DNA of 64,000 nucleotides, from positions 1-64,000 of the forward strand of contig JADLZK010010875.1 in assembly GCA_015847255.1 (NCBI GenBank). Direction: 5' to 3'. Source of the stretch: Hyparrhenia diplandra. Taxonomy: Eukaryota; Streptophyta; Magnoliopsida; Poales; Poaceae. The notes under the pieces were generated by a model. That model saw only the letters and a program-made list of their open reading frames with translations. It had not been told where the DNA came from and did not search any database. Positions 11,205 to 22,123 of the stretch are shown piece after piece (the stretch's first letter is position 1; each line of letters starts with the position of its first letter). The translations under genes and the position numbers were made by a program.

Positions 11205-11975
11205 TTTTTTTTTTTTTTGCGACAAGAAAAAATTCCATTAATACTAGAGCAAGTTACATCCTCTCATTACAAAAGTAATCCAAACTATTCTACCTTCATC
11301 AATGGGAGACAAGAAACATTGAAAAAGCCATAAATTCCACCATCTAGGATCATCATCCCAAATGGATATGCCACGGACGCAAGCTCCGATCTGAGCGAAC
11401 AGGGCCATCTCACCATCCACCGCCGTCATCCTCATACCCATCACTTTTGTAAAAGAGGAATAAACTGCTAAAACTCCACATGCGAACATGATGAAATTGG
11501 CGCCGCCGACACGTCGTCGAACTCATCATTGTTGCCTTCACCGGATTCGTCATGAGAGAACACAAGTCCAACCGACATCCGGATAGATATCGTTGGAAAA
11601 CTAAATCTCACTAGCCCATCGTCATGGCTGCAAAGAACCACAACGAGACAAAGGAAGGGCGGAGTACCTTATTATCCATCAATGGTGATGTCTTCGTCTT
11701 GCCATCACCGCCGAGGAGCGACATGCTCCATTGCTCCATCGATGATCTTGACGACGCCTTTACGCCGCGGGCCAAATTCTTGATTGGATCTCCGGAGAAA
11801 CTTTAAACCTTGAAGACTCGATCTACTAGAAAAACTTATTAAAAACGATGGATCCCCCACTCCCTTCAGCCTCCGTGATGCCGGAGGAGAAGGGAGGGGA
11901 CCAGCGATGGTGGACGACGGGAGCGGCGGCGGCCCCTAGGGTTGGAGCGGCGGCGCAGGCCCTCACGTCTTTTTT
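11205..11975 (-). mobile_element. Poly(A)-tailed retroposon on the minus strand
   Basis: A T run at 11205-11218, followed by 'gcgacaagaaaaaattcc' and a 'attaatactagagcaag' region, is the reverse complement of a LINE-family 3' end. The GC-rich 5' part ends around 11975. It has the same architecture as the element at 7153-8720. No intact protein is present. Confidence 0.5.
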
Positions 11976-11984
11976 CCGTATTGT

Positions 11985-12975
11985 AACTACCATGCGTGCG
12001 TGCGTGTTTTGCAGTCATCGATGAGTTCATGTGCCTTTGGGAGATCTTTGCAACAAGTGCGGCTTCAGCCCGAACCTCTCGGATCGTTTTGTCCGGAGAT
12101 GGACGGTGGGTGGAGGTGGAATGGTGGCGGTCATCAATGAGTTCATGTCCCTTCGGGAGATCTTGCAACAAGTGCAGCTTGAGCCGGACCTCTTGGATCG
12201 CCGTGCGGAGATGGACAGCGGGTGGAGCTTATTCCAGCTCCTCAGCCTACCACTTGTTCTTTGTCGGGAGGACTTTGCTTGCGGGTGCCCTAGAAATTTG
12301 GCGGGCGTCCGCCCCACCCAAGGTGAAGTTCTTTTGTTGGCTCGCTTTGCACGACCCGGCCTTGGATGGCGAGCAGCGGAGCGCCATGGGCTGCGGGACT
12401 TACGTGGTTTTGCGCCCTCTGCTCGCTGAGGAGAACCACTTGCTCGCCTCATGCGTCTACAGTCTACACTCGGAGGTGTGGTTCCTTATGCTCTCTTGGG
12501 TGGGCTTAGCGCACCTCTATCCGACCCGGCATCCTCCCTCGCTGCCCCGGTGGCTGAGTGTGTGCGCCCCGCACTGCAGCAGCTCGGGAGGGCCTTCAAC
12601 TTCGTTTGTGCTCCTTGTCTCCGGGAGACTTGGAAGGAGCGGAATAGGCGTACCTTTGACAACGCATCGAACGCCACTTGCCGTTGTTTGACGTCATCCG
12701 CTGCTAGGGCAACGCTTGGGCTGCTGGGGATTTGGGGGCTGCTGCTGCTGCTCCTCGCAATGCTCTTGCCTCCTTGAGCGGTCTTCCCAACCTACTGTAG
12801 CTCAACTTTGTTTTTTCTTAGTTTACACCCTCCTGCGCCACCGTTTTAGCCGGTGTCTTGTGTTATTGTTTTACTGCGCCAGCTCCCTAGCATCTCGCCA
12901 TGGGAATTGCAAAGGTCGTGTATCTTTGAACTATCCATTTTTCCTTAATGAAGTAGGAGCTGAGCTCACTTTTAG
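11985..12975 (+). pseudogene. LINE ORF2 C-terminus and 3' end
   Basis: Broken plus-strand frames show the zf-RVT region found at the C-terminus of plant LINE ORF2: SAYHLFFVGRTL, then APPKVKFFCWLALHDPA (12317-12352 region), a degraded Cys-rich part, then RETWKERNRRTFDN (near 12620-12660). The 3' UTR ends with 'ccttaatgaa' and a short A stretch near 12970, as LINEs do. The reverse transcriptase is missing (5' truncation). An imperfect tandem duplication of about 115 bp (12013-12125 and 12130-12238) repeats the (V)I(D/N)EFM segment. Confidence 0.7.
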
Positions 12976-13135
12976 GAAAAAATATAATTAACAAAGAATA
13001 CAATGATACTTAGTTGACATCATAAATGTTATTATATTATCATATAAATACAGTAGGACTTGACATGCTTTGACTTACCATGATTTGTGACATCAAAATA
13101 TAATTAACAAAGAATACAACGATACTTAGTTGAGG
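12976..13135. mobile_element. Stowaway-like fragment with internal duplication
   Basis: The internal sequence (tataattaacaaagaatac, catgctttgact) matches the core of the complete Stowaway at 23329-23586, but terminal CTCCCTCCGT-type repeats are absent. The core occurs twice (12979-13018 and 13096-13135). Confidence 0.5.
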
Positions 13136-13480
13136 TCACGATTAATGGCGGATTAACCATGACGGGCCCTATGCTCGTCATGGTTAATCGGAACAAAAAA
13201 AATTGAGCCCCATGCCGGCCCATATGGGCCCGAAACCGAGCCTAGATCCATCGCCGCCGTCGGGAGGACGGCGTCGCCGCCACGTCCATCATGCAATCCA
13301 GTCGGATCTGCCTCCTGCCCTCTAGGCATGGCTCGCCGCCGTCCACCCACGATGCCGCGAGCACACGTGCATCATCTGATCCGGACCGCCACCGCCGCCA
13401 CTGTCTCGATGCATAGCGCGGACCTCTACACGCCGCCGCCCGCATCGGACGCTGCACACGCAGCGCCAACGCTAAAAGAA
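13136..13480. mobile_element. Fragment with inverted subterminal motifs (possibly CACTA-like)
   Basis: Inverted motifs 'ggattaaccatgacggg' and 'cgtcatggttaatcgg' (13149-13190) resemble the block at 5160-5225. A GC-rich piece with many CGCC repeats follows. It is probably part of a DNA transposon with an acquired GC-rich core, but ends and TSD are not clear. Confidence 0.35.
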
Positions 13481-13499
13481 AGTAAAAGCAAAAGCTTGT

Positions 13500-13548
13500 G
13501 GGTAGGGTAGGGTAGGGTAGGGTAGGGTAGGGTAGGGTAGGGTAGGGT
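13500..13548. repeat. GGGTA pentanucleotide microsatellite
   Basis: Nearly ten uninterrupted GGGTA units. It is not the plant telomere repeat (TTTAGGG). Apparent proline-rich frames across it are artefacts of the repeat. Confidence 0.95.
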
Positions 13549-13549
13549 G

Positions 13550-14237
13550 CCCAACCCAAGTATCTTTTGTTTTGTTTATTTTATGTGTGTTGTGGCTGTG
13601 GTAAACCAGACCTTGGACTCTTGATTTGCATCGTTTCGTGCTTTCTTCTGCTTGCTTGCCTGCACTCCGAATGACACCATGCATAAGTAGCTTTCACTAC
13701 CCCAGAGCGGTGATGTGAAGCAAGATTTCCGGTTGTCGGCTCCAACTGGCAGCAGGATGTGAATTAACACTACTGGTTGTATAGAAATCCGCAGTGTTAG
13801 TAAAGCAAACAATGTCGGTTTGGGGTCCAAACCGGCAGTTTAGGCAGAAACGACACTATCGATTCAGAGTACGACCTGACAGTGTTATTGCTTTGGACCA
13901 TGTCTGTGCCTTTTGAACCATGCATGGTTGTTCATTGATCTTTACCAAATTTATATTTGCGCTTGCTCTTTTTGATTTTGACCCCTTTGAACCATGCTTT
14001 GATGTTTCTGTCCCTTCCTTTGCCGTCAGGACTCAGTAGTAGAGGTGAGCGGTGCACTTATTTTGAAATGGCCATGTAGTGCTTTACTGACATGTACCGA
14101 CTTGATCATGATACAGTCTTGTTGGCCTGTGTGAAGTGAACCATGCTTGATGCTTTGCTTGCACTGCCGAATGACACCATTTGCATAGAGTAGCTTTACT
14201 CTTCTTCGGAGGAAAGCATATTCAGTGAGGTTAGCAA
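13550..14237. other. Unassigned intergenic DNA
   Basis: No gene recognised. Positions 13700-13890 contain CACTA-like subterminal motifs (ccggttgtcgg, aaaccggcagtt, acagtgtta) repeated in both orientations. 'ttgaaccatgc' recurs at 13914 and 13985. Confidence 0.35.
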
Positions 14238-14329
14238 TCTTACTATTACTAATTGGAGGCTCCAAGGGAAGCACCACGTTAATCCTCACCGAAGCGCTAT
14301 AAAAAAAGATAAATTCTTTAAAATTCTCA

Positions 14330-15325
14330 CAAAAATTAGAAAGATCTAGCCATTGATTTGATGGACTTTGATTATAACTAATATTAATAACCATTAGATC
14401 TACATTACGTTCTTCTAAAAAATTACCCACCATGCCATTACAAAAACACTAAAGTAACCCTTAAACTAATATCTTAATTACCTACTTTTTGCCATTATAA
14501 AACATAATGCGCTATCAATTAATTATATTTGAAACCCACCACGTATACCTAATAATAGATCTAATCTAAATTGAGAAGAAAAAACACCAATACATTTTTT
14601 CCTCCCATCCTGGAACTCTCTCGTGGAGCAAAGAACCAACGCTACTCACCGAGATTCAACCAGAAAAAGGTAAATTCACCGTTCCATCGTGCATGCGGAG
14701 CTTCCTCCCGAGTCACGTCATCCCGAAGAACCATCTCTTTGCAGCCCTGACCACTGATCAACAACATGTGTGGGTTCTTTTTATTTAGTAAGTATACTCA
14801 CTGTTTGAGCTTTACTTTTTCTTGGAATCGATCTCCTATTTGAGCTTGGGTATGTCCACAGGCCGAGACATATCGATCCTCAAACTCTGGCAGGAGTTCT
14901 ATGATGTACTTTGTACGCACAAAATTCTCATGCGCTGAGGTCCATCGCTTTGTCGTGCAGGCTATCAGAGCAACTTTTTGCATCCGTGACATAGCTATAT
15001 ATAGATGAAGCCATCTTTGACTTGACTGGCATGCATATGTGGAGCGCCGCTGGTAGGAGAATACTCGAATGCCATGGAGATCAACGGGTGAAGCTGCTGA
15101 AAAAACCATGGTCTCAGTTAGATTAGATGGGGTGGAAGCAACCGGGAGAAGCTGGCTGAAAAAAATGGGCTCGGTTTAGATTAGATGGGTTATTAGGAAA
15201 ACAATATAGGACGTGGGAACTTCGTTAAATGATTTAGAAAGTTTTTTTAATTTATTTTTATAATAGCAGTGGTGGGTAATTTTTAGAAAATCCAACCGAT
15301 TGATCCAATGGTTACTATTGCTCGT
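14330..15325. repeat. Imperfect inverted repeat inside the Helitron
   Basis: The segment 14330-14580 (ttagaaag...taaccattagatc...aattacccacca...) reappears inverted at about 15140-15325 (tggtgggtaattttt...ccaatggttac). The arms flank about 0.6 kb of less repetitive DNA. It may reflect an inverted second Helitron terminus or an internal duplication. Confidence 0.5.
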
Positions 15326-15939
15326 GATGATTGAATCTTTTTTTTTTTTCAATCTTCATCCAATGTTGTTTCCACATCTTCACGAACCGAGAAGGTCTAC
15401 TCTCATCAATCACCAACCAAAGGTCTGTCACCCTTACGAGCCCGTGCTGTTTCCACATTCATGAACAAGGTCAACTATTTTCATCAATCACCAACCAAAG
15501 GTATTTCTATCTTGCTGAATTCAGTTACGATATAATCTGGTTCTTGCAATTTACCTGAAAGGAAGGAAATTAATGTCGTCATATTATGGTTCTTTTTTAG
15601 TTTACAACAAGGTCTATCATTTCAATCATTCACCGAATAAAGGTATGACTATCGTGCTGAAACCACTTACGATGATCTAATGCATTTCCTGTGATCTTAT
15701 TGTTATGAGTCCAATGAGTTCTTATAGTTTGATCAATGAGTTCAAACTATGAGTTGCAACTATTTACTAAGAACTCATTGGACTCATATAAATATATGAG
15801 TTCTTAGTAAATAGTGCTGAACCACTTATATGAGTCCAATGAGTTCTTATTATTATGTGTTTAAGCATACAAGTTGCAACAGTTAGTAAAATAATTGTTA
15901 TGTTTTTAAGCATGCCAGTTGCAATGGTTAGTAAAATTT

Positions 15940-17000
15940 ACGTGAGATTAGGACATGAAAGAAAATTTATGGAAAATCAAAGCACGAGTCACTAGAATGT
16001 GGGATGTAATCTAGCTTGGTAGTGGCAAATAAAAAGCCATCTTGATATGATCCTTATTGATCATCAGGTATAATGTTTTTTCATCGTGTGTTTATAGTAG
16101 TCTTTGATTACTTCTGTATGCTAATCATAAAAAAATCAGGGTGCCAAAATACATGGAGTTATCAATGAAGCTCATATAGAAAAATTATGTAATTTCAAAT
16201 ATGAAAGTCATAGCAGCTGCACAAAAATACCGGCCTGTGAAGAAATATAAGGTACTCTACTTCTTGCCCACAACTAATATAAAAGAATGTCGAAGATACA
16301 AGTCATTCCAAAGAATAGTTTTCAGTTTCTCAGTACAAACATGGTTTCTAATATAGTAAATATCGACACGCATTACCTCTCAGGTAAATTACCGGTAACA
16401 TTATATTTTTATATTTTCCCTATAGCTTGATCACTATTTACTAGGAAATATTTATGTGTGTCGTAGGAGTTACAACACATATTGGACCAGATAGAAGAAA
16501 CCAAAACATAATTTGGCGTGACCAAAGTACATGATATTGTGCTCCTGATCGAGTAGTTTTCTTCTTCCCAGGCTACCAAACTTTAAAGGTTTTCACGCAT
16601 GCTACAGTAACAACCCAAATTAGGTGATGAATTGAAGATATTTCCTTATGTTCTTAAACAGCTTACGTTAGATTCGTTTCCCTATGTTTCAACACCTCTT
16701 ACAATATGTATTTTTAAATTCAGAATTTATAGTGGACAAGAAGTAGAGGTTCAATTTTGGGGGCTAAAGTTCAGCAAATTCATGAGAGGGCAAACTCCAT
16801 GAGAAGTAAGTCTTCATTTAATTTCATTACATCAATTATATTAGTCATTGATCAAGCCTAAGAAAATAAATAATTGTAATTTTGTAGGATGTTCTCTGTC
16901 ATCAACAAATGCAACACAAGTTTTTATAAATTTGCCAATTCCTAAAGCTATTGAATGCACGTAATGGGTAAATCAAATTTAAATAATAAGTATTCTATTT
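15940..17000 (+). pseudogene. Replication protein A (RPA70-like) gene remnant within the Helitron
   Basis: Short exon-like blocks in changing plus-strand frames match the OB-fold proteins that plant Helitrons carry: WKIKARVTRMWDV (about 15980-16015), GAKIHGVINEAHIEKL (about 16140-16190), QKYRPVKKYK (about 16220-16250, ending at a gt donor), VVGVTTHIGPDR then IIWRDQS (about 16460-16530), EVEVQFWG (about 16744-16770) and SSTNATQVFINLPIPKAIE (about 16896-16952). The order agrees with DNA-binding domains of the large RPA subunit, which binds single-stranded DNA. Introns lie between blocks, and stops and frame changes are common, so it is not functional. Confidence 0.65.
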
Positions 17001-17767
17001 AATATTTGTAGCTTACACTCTAACATGGTAATTTTTTTATGGATGTCTTCAAGTGATAGTAGTCTTTGGGAGGTTCATATTGACGACCACTTGAAGGGAC
17101 ATTGAGGAGCAATTGAAGTACAACAAAAAAAAATTTAGAAGGATAAGGTTTGTTTTTGTATGACTACTCAAAACAGGTATGCTTTTTGTTTGAACATATA
17201 CACTGCTTCTTACATGTATATAAATGCTATGTATATGTGGTTCGAGGATAAGATATTTACTACTGAAGCCACACTAAATGCAATTAATACAAAATTTGGG
17301 TGGTACTGCATTTTGCAGTAAATGTGGCAAAAACTTAAAGCACAATAAATGATTTAGCAAGTTATTTCTAATCTAACTAACAAGAGAATAATATCCGGAG
17401 CTATCAATCTTTTTTTTCCTTAGCTTAAAAACTAATAAGAATATTTTTGGCTGAACAACTTTCATAACGCACATGAAAAGTTGAATCCTAAAAATTAATC
17501 AGTAATATCCATATAATATATTCGGCTAATAACAATAAATATCATGTGTTAAATATGAGTACCATTGAGAACTCTAAATCCAAAAAAACTAAATCTAAAT
17601 TATCAAAATATATTATTAAAAAATAATGATCTTATAATAATGCTATACATATAGTTCGAACAAAGGAAGGGAAAAAATCCCAGTGGTGGAATCAAATTTA
17701 TTTATGCAAATAATAATCATCATTTTCTATTGCTAACGTATCACAAAGTTAGCCCATACAAAAATAT

Positions 17768-17799
17768 AACCCGTGCGGGAGCACGGGTTGATGGACTAG
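17768..17799 (+). terminator. Helitron 3' terminal hairpin and CTAG end
   Basis: AACCCGTGC, loop GGGA, GCACGGGTT, then six bases and CTAG. This hairpin marks the end of rolling-circle transposition in Helitrons. The stem is perfect, so the end is well preserved compared with the decayed interior. Confidence 0.85.
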
Positions 17800-18221
17800 T
17801 AAGGAAACCAAAGTATCGTGTTCGATTTGCTTCGCCAGCAGTGTTAAGCTTTGTTCCGGTGGCCAACGCTATTTGTCTTGAGATTCCAAGATATCGTGTA
17901 TTGATTAGTTTGTGCTAATCCAGAACAAAAGGCATCATCGTGTGCTATATCAAAAGAAAAGAAAGTAAAAGTTCAAGCTTGTCCAAAAGAAAAGCTAGCA
18001 ATGTCTCTCGGTTTGGTGCCCCTTGCAATGCAATTAGCTAGTCTGGGTTTAGTGCAATGATAACCATCATCGGTAGTGGTAGTTTGGAAATAATCCACCG
18101 TACCCATTGCTTCTAGACACACACAACTACAAACCCACTGCTTCCTTTGTCCGCCGGCGCCGGCGGCCCTGCAAGCAACCTAGCAAGGCCAAGCGCTGAG
18201 AGACTCAGGCACTCAGCACGC
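17800..18221 (+). other. Upstream region of NLR-B
   Basis: Presumed promoter and leader of NLR-B, only 422 bp between the Helitron end and the first ATG. No TATA box stands out. The Helitron therefore sits within the probable promoter region. Confidence 0.4.
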
Positions 18222-19075
18222 ATGGAGGACGACGCTCCGTGACAGTAGCCACGGGGGCATTGGGGCCTGTCGTAGCGAAGCTCAGCACTTTGCTGCGCCG
18301 CGGCGGTGAGTACCGGCTCCGGCGGCGGACTCGGGAGGACGTGAAGCTCATCAGGTCCAAGCTCAAGTCCATTCACTCCATCCTTTGGGTGATATGGGAG
18401 AGGGAGGATCGTGATGTGGCAAGCAAGGAGCTGAGGATGGAAGCGTGGCGTCTCGCCGACCACATGAACGACGCCATCGACGACTTCATCCTCACTTTGA
18501 TCAAGCGCATCAACGACGACGGCGAGCGCTTCATTCAGGCAAAGATTCAGGAGAGTCCTTTCCAGGATCTCAGGAGAAGGGCAGTTGATGTGTCTGAGCG
18601 GTGCCGCAACAAGTGGAAGATCCAGACTTCCCAGACCTCCATCTCGAGCTTATGTTCAAGAACAAAAGCCACCGTCGACTCTGGTCCGGCCAATTGGCTG
18701 ACTCGAGTCGTTGATCCGTATGTCCACAAGGATATCTCAGAGCTCGTGGGGATGAAAAGACCAAGGGATAAGCTCATCGAACACCTGATCGGAGAAGAGG
18801 AGAGCACACAGCAGCTCAAAATGGCATCCATCCTTGGAGCTGCGGGAATGGAGTAAAACAACCCTTGCCCGCCTCGTGTATGAAGCGATTGAAGATAAGT
18901 TCCAGGCCCGGGCTTTTGTGTCAATCACTTCATGTCATAATATGACGGAGGTTCTGGCAAGCATTCTTCGACAACTAGCAGCTAATAGTACTGATGTACT
19001 ACTTGCTGGCACCAAAGCAGCCACCAAGAATAAACATATCATCGACATCATATCGACTTTCCTCAAGGATAAGAG
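18222..19075 (+). pseudogene. NLR-B exon 1 (coiled-coil and P-loop part of NB-ARC), broken
   Basis: First exon of a second CC-NB-LRR, divergent from NLR-A. The coiled coil runs from VTVATGALGPVVAKL through RLADHMNDAIDDFIL (EDVID-like). The NB-ARC start is visible as ASILGAAGM, then KTTLARLVYEAI, RNBS-A (ARAFVSITSCHNMTEV) and FLKDKR at donor AG|GTGCGC (19075). There are two lesions. The only upstream ATG (18222) is one base out of frame with the coiled coil, reaching TGA after six codons, so a base seems lost near 18236; otherwise the frame opens only with GTG at 18239. In the P-loop an extra base at about 18852 turns the expected GMGKTT into GME-stop. The second half is open in the shifted frame and is in phase with exon 2 at 39277. 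Confidence 0.85.
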
Positions 19076-19410
19076 GTGCGCATGTTCACACACATCTTCA
19101 TTCCAATTAATATCTGCATTTCGTATATAGGCTAAGTACGCTATACTAATGAAAGGCCACAATGGAGCCACAATGTCAATTTTGCATTAGACACGCAAGG
19201 AAAAAAAAATCTAGAAATAATCACAAGAAACCGAAGCATTAAGCAATCAATTTGGTAGACTTCGGTCACTATAGCCGCGCCATTATCGATCTATTAAGGT
19301 TTCTATATAGGCTATGCAATATCCTTCTATAACTGAATGGAGGCCATAACCAAGGCTATGTAATATCAATTCTCACGAGACACAACCATGTTCGCATGAA
19401 CTTATCAGCC

Positions 19411-19569
19411 TAGCTTATCAGGCATGGTACAATGCTTTTCTCTCACAACAAAACAACACCAGCCGGCTTATCAGCCATAGACCTATTCGTTGGATGGATT
19501 ATGTAGCTGTTAAGCTGGCTAGTGTTGTTTTGTTGTGAGAGAAAACACTGTACCATGGATGATAAGCTA
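19411..19569. mobile_element. Foldback MITE, about 160 bp
   Basis: Long imperfect inverted arms (19411-19468 and 19511-19569; tagcttatca / tgataagcta ends, shared 'ctctcacaacaaaacaacac' and its complement) surround a 42-bp loop. A transcript would fold into a long hairpin. The superfamily is not certain. Confidence 0.75.
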
Positions 19570-21291
19570 AGGGAGCGAGAGAGAGAGATTGAGAGAAATC
19601 CTAGAAATCATAAAAACGGAGTCATTCTGCCATCAATTTGGTAGACCTTGATCATTATAACCATTAGATCTATTAAAGTTTCAAGAAAACATCCATATTT
19701 GCTATAAAGAAAAATAGCATAAATAACCCCTAAATTTAAGTCTAAATGTCAAACCTACAATGAAACATTATGAAAAATAATCTTAGCTAAACCTGTAAAT
19801 TTGCATATATATTGCACACCGATACCATTATAAAAGAAGATCAAGTAACCCAGATGCATAACATATTAAAAACAGATCAATATTAACACTAATCATAAAT
19901 CATGACACCAATATAAAATACCAATTACTATACAAAATAACAATACTGCAAATATTGTCACTTTTTCTCAATCTGTATATCCCAAAAGTCTACATTCACA
20001 AGCAAACAACTATATTTCTATATATACTTCTAAGTAGAATTCTGATCACACAATGCAAACTAGTTCCACTTTATTTCAATCTTCAATAAGTATAAAACAC
20101 ACGTAATTTGGTCTTTAGTGGGTAGGAAAGAGAACTGATTGTGGTCATCATGGAGAACCCCCTCAACGGTGAAATTGGGGGCCGTCAAGGCCAGTGACAT
20201 TGGCAAAGGAGTTGCTAGTGCTGGCGCTGTAGAACCAGCCCTAACTACCTTCTTCGATCTTGGCTTTCTTTCTCGCGGGTTTTGTTAGCCTAGTCGAGGG
20301 GAGCTTGGTGGGTCGTGTCACAATTAGAGAAGGCTAACCTGCGACAGCAGAATCCATAAGAAAGAATGTATAAGCAGTGTGGAGTTGGAACAGCGGGACA
20401 TAGCTAGATCAACATGTTGGCAGTGGTGTGGTTATGTTATGCACCAGCAGGCAGGGTAGCTGGCCGATTCTAGATGCCACAAGCTTGGGGAAGCTGGCTA
20501 GGGCCGCGATGGACCGATTCTAACTGGTGACCGGCCTTAGCGGTAGCTCTCCAACATTGAACCAGCACTAGTAGCTGTGGACGCATGAAGGTGGCAATGC
20601 GGGATGCAGACGGACAGGAGGTGTGTTGTGTACCCTTGTTTAAGAGAATGTGAGTTTTTTGAGGGATTAAGAAAAAAATTAGAAGTGGATGAGGAAGGGG
20701 ATCGGCTAAAGAATTTTTTTTTATCTCATTTCCCCCTATATGATAGGGTTTTTTTTAACCTCTCTATGATAGATTTTAGGGAAACAGGATTGTTTTTCTC
20801 AATCTAGTGGAGATACTCTTATATTCCTTTACATCCCTCTACTCCATGATGTGCCTTGGGATGAACCCCAAGTTTCGGTCATAGCTAGCCCTCCCCGCTC
20901 TTCCTCACACCTCATGATTGCGGAGCAGGGCACCAAATACCCGCATGCCAGCTTCAAAAGGTAGTGGCATGGTCTTCATGCTATCCCAGGCGTAGCGTGG
21001 ATCGGGTCGCCGCCCTCCATGGTGACTATTCAAGATTTGGTGCAAGCCCGGGGTGAACATTGAAGGCAATGGGCACAAGTGCCAATGCACAAACAATGGC
21101 TATGCAGGGCGTTCAGCTCTAGGCGGATATGGAGTGCCTGAAGCTAGATCTGCTCAATCATGTCAGGGGCGATTATTGTAGTGGTCGTGCTTGGTTGTGG
21201 CAAGGATCTGCTCATTATTTAGAGTAACAACTTGCCAAACTTATTGTCTTGAAGTTTTTTTTAGCTTTATTGTCTTGAAGTGTTAATATAA
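19570..21291. other. Unassigned intron DNA
   Basis: 19570-20110 is AT-rich with no features. 20130-21230 has higher GC content and 'cggcc', 'gccgat' motifs, but no frame resembles a known protein and no element ends were found. Confidence 0.35.
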
Positions 21292-21613
21292 CTAGAAGAA
21301 TACCCCACGTGTTGTTGTGGGACTTCCTTAGAAATAAAGATGGTTGTATCATTGTATGTATGAGATATGATGACAAGTGGGTAAGGTAATGGAGGAATCA
21401 AATAAAACACTTATAGAATATTAGACGGAATTATAGGAGAATGTGATGGCTAAACAAATAGTATAACATGGATGCCTTGTATATTGATAGACTGGAAATG
21501 GTAATTGTATTTTTGTGGAAGATATTATAACAATTAATAGGGGGATGATGTGTCACTTAGTGGGTATGACACGTGGATAGCTTGCATGTGGTTGCTTGTC
21601 TAAAAGGTATAGG
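21292..21613 (-). mobile_element. Small non-autonomous Helitron on the minus strand, about 320 bp
   Basis: Read on the minus strand, the 3' end has a hairpin (cccac..gtggg), a short spacer and CTAG (21295-21292), followed by T. The minus-strand start near 21613 reads CCTATACCTTTTAG after A, one base different from a TCTATACC-type Helitron 5' end. The interior is AT-rich and non-coding. Confidence 0.55.
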
Positions 21614-21649
21614 TTTAAAGTGAGTTGTCAATGTCTTTAGTGCAGTTTG

Positions 21650-22123
21650 TTAAAAAAGAACATTTTGTAATGTTTGGTATCATTGCCGGTTATAGTCATG
21701 AACTAGCAGTTCTTAGATTGTGTTTGGGATAGTTGACAATGTTAAAGGACACAAAGTCAACATCAAAGTTGTAGAACATGAAGAGATCTACAACTTTGCA
21801 GTAATGACTTTTAAATTTTTAGAGTGTCCAATATACAATATAAGATTTATAAATATGTAGTTAAAATAATAGCATCAGCTATGTAGGTAGGATAATAGCA
21901 TCGCTTATACAATATAAGATCTATAAATACGTAGTTATAAGAGATCATTGAGGTCTTGATCGAGTTCAAATCTTATAAACACATTTTCTTCCTTTGTGTC
22001 ACTATGAGTTCAGAACGAACAGTGATAGACAAGTCAATCACTATTGATTGCCCTCTCTTGATCTGATTTCAATAGTGACTATCAGGTTTCTACCGGACAG
22101 TGATACATGAATATGTAGTAGTG
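21650..22123. mobile_element. CACTA-type terminus with subterminal repeats
   Basis: The right edge ends ...TAGTAGTG (22116-22123), the complement of CACTACTA. Next to it are repeated motifs (cagtgata, tcactattga, aatagtgact) in both orientations, as in CACTA subterminal regions. The left end is uncertain. The motif 'caatataaga' with 'agagtgtc' recurs at 23838-23870, which may be another piece of the family. Confidence 0.45.

Larger units (their letters stand above)
14238..17799 (+). mobile_element. Helitron, 3.56 kb
   Basis: The 3' end has the Helitron signature: a 9-bp perfect hairpin (17768-17776 with 17781-17789, loop GGGA), then CTAG at 17796-17799 followed by T. The proposed 5' end TCTTACTATTACTAAT at 14238 follows an A, so the element lies between A and T as Helitrons do, with no target duplication. 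The 5' sequence is close to the grass Helitron start consensus (TCTMTAYTA) with one base missing. The element is AT-rich and lacks a Rep/helicase gene, so it is non-autonomous, but it carries a decayed RPA-like gene (15940-17000). Confidence 0.8.

Noticed and set aside
13500..13548. Interstitial telomere repeat
   Set aside because: The unit is GGGTA, not TTTAGGG.
13472..13559. Repetitive PYPTLPYPTLP peptide
   Set aside because: Direct translation of the GGGTA microsatellite.
18222..18239. ATG at 18222 as the NLR-B start
   Set aside because: It reaches a stop after six codons in that frame; the coiled coil is in another frame, so the start is broken as written.
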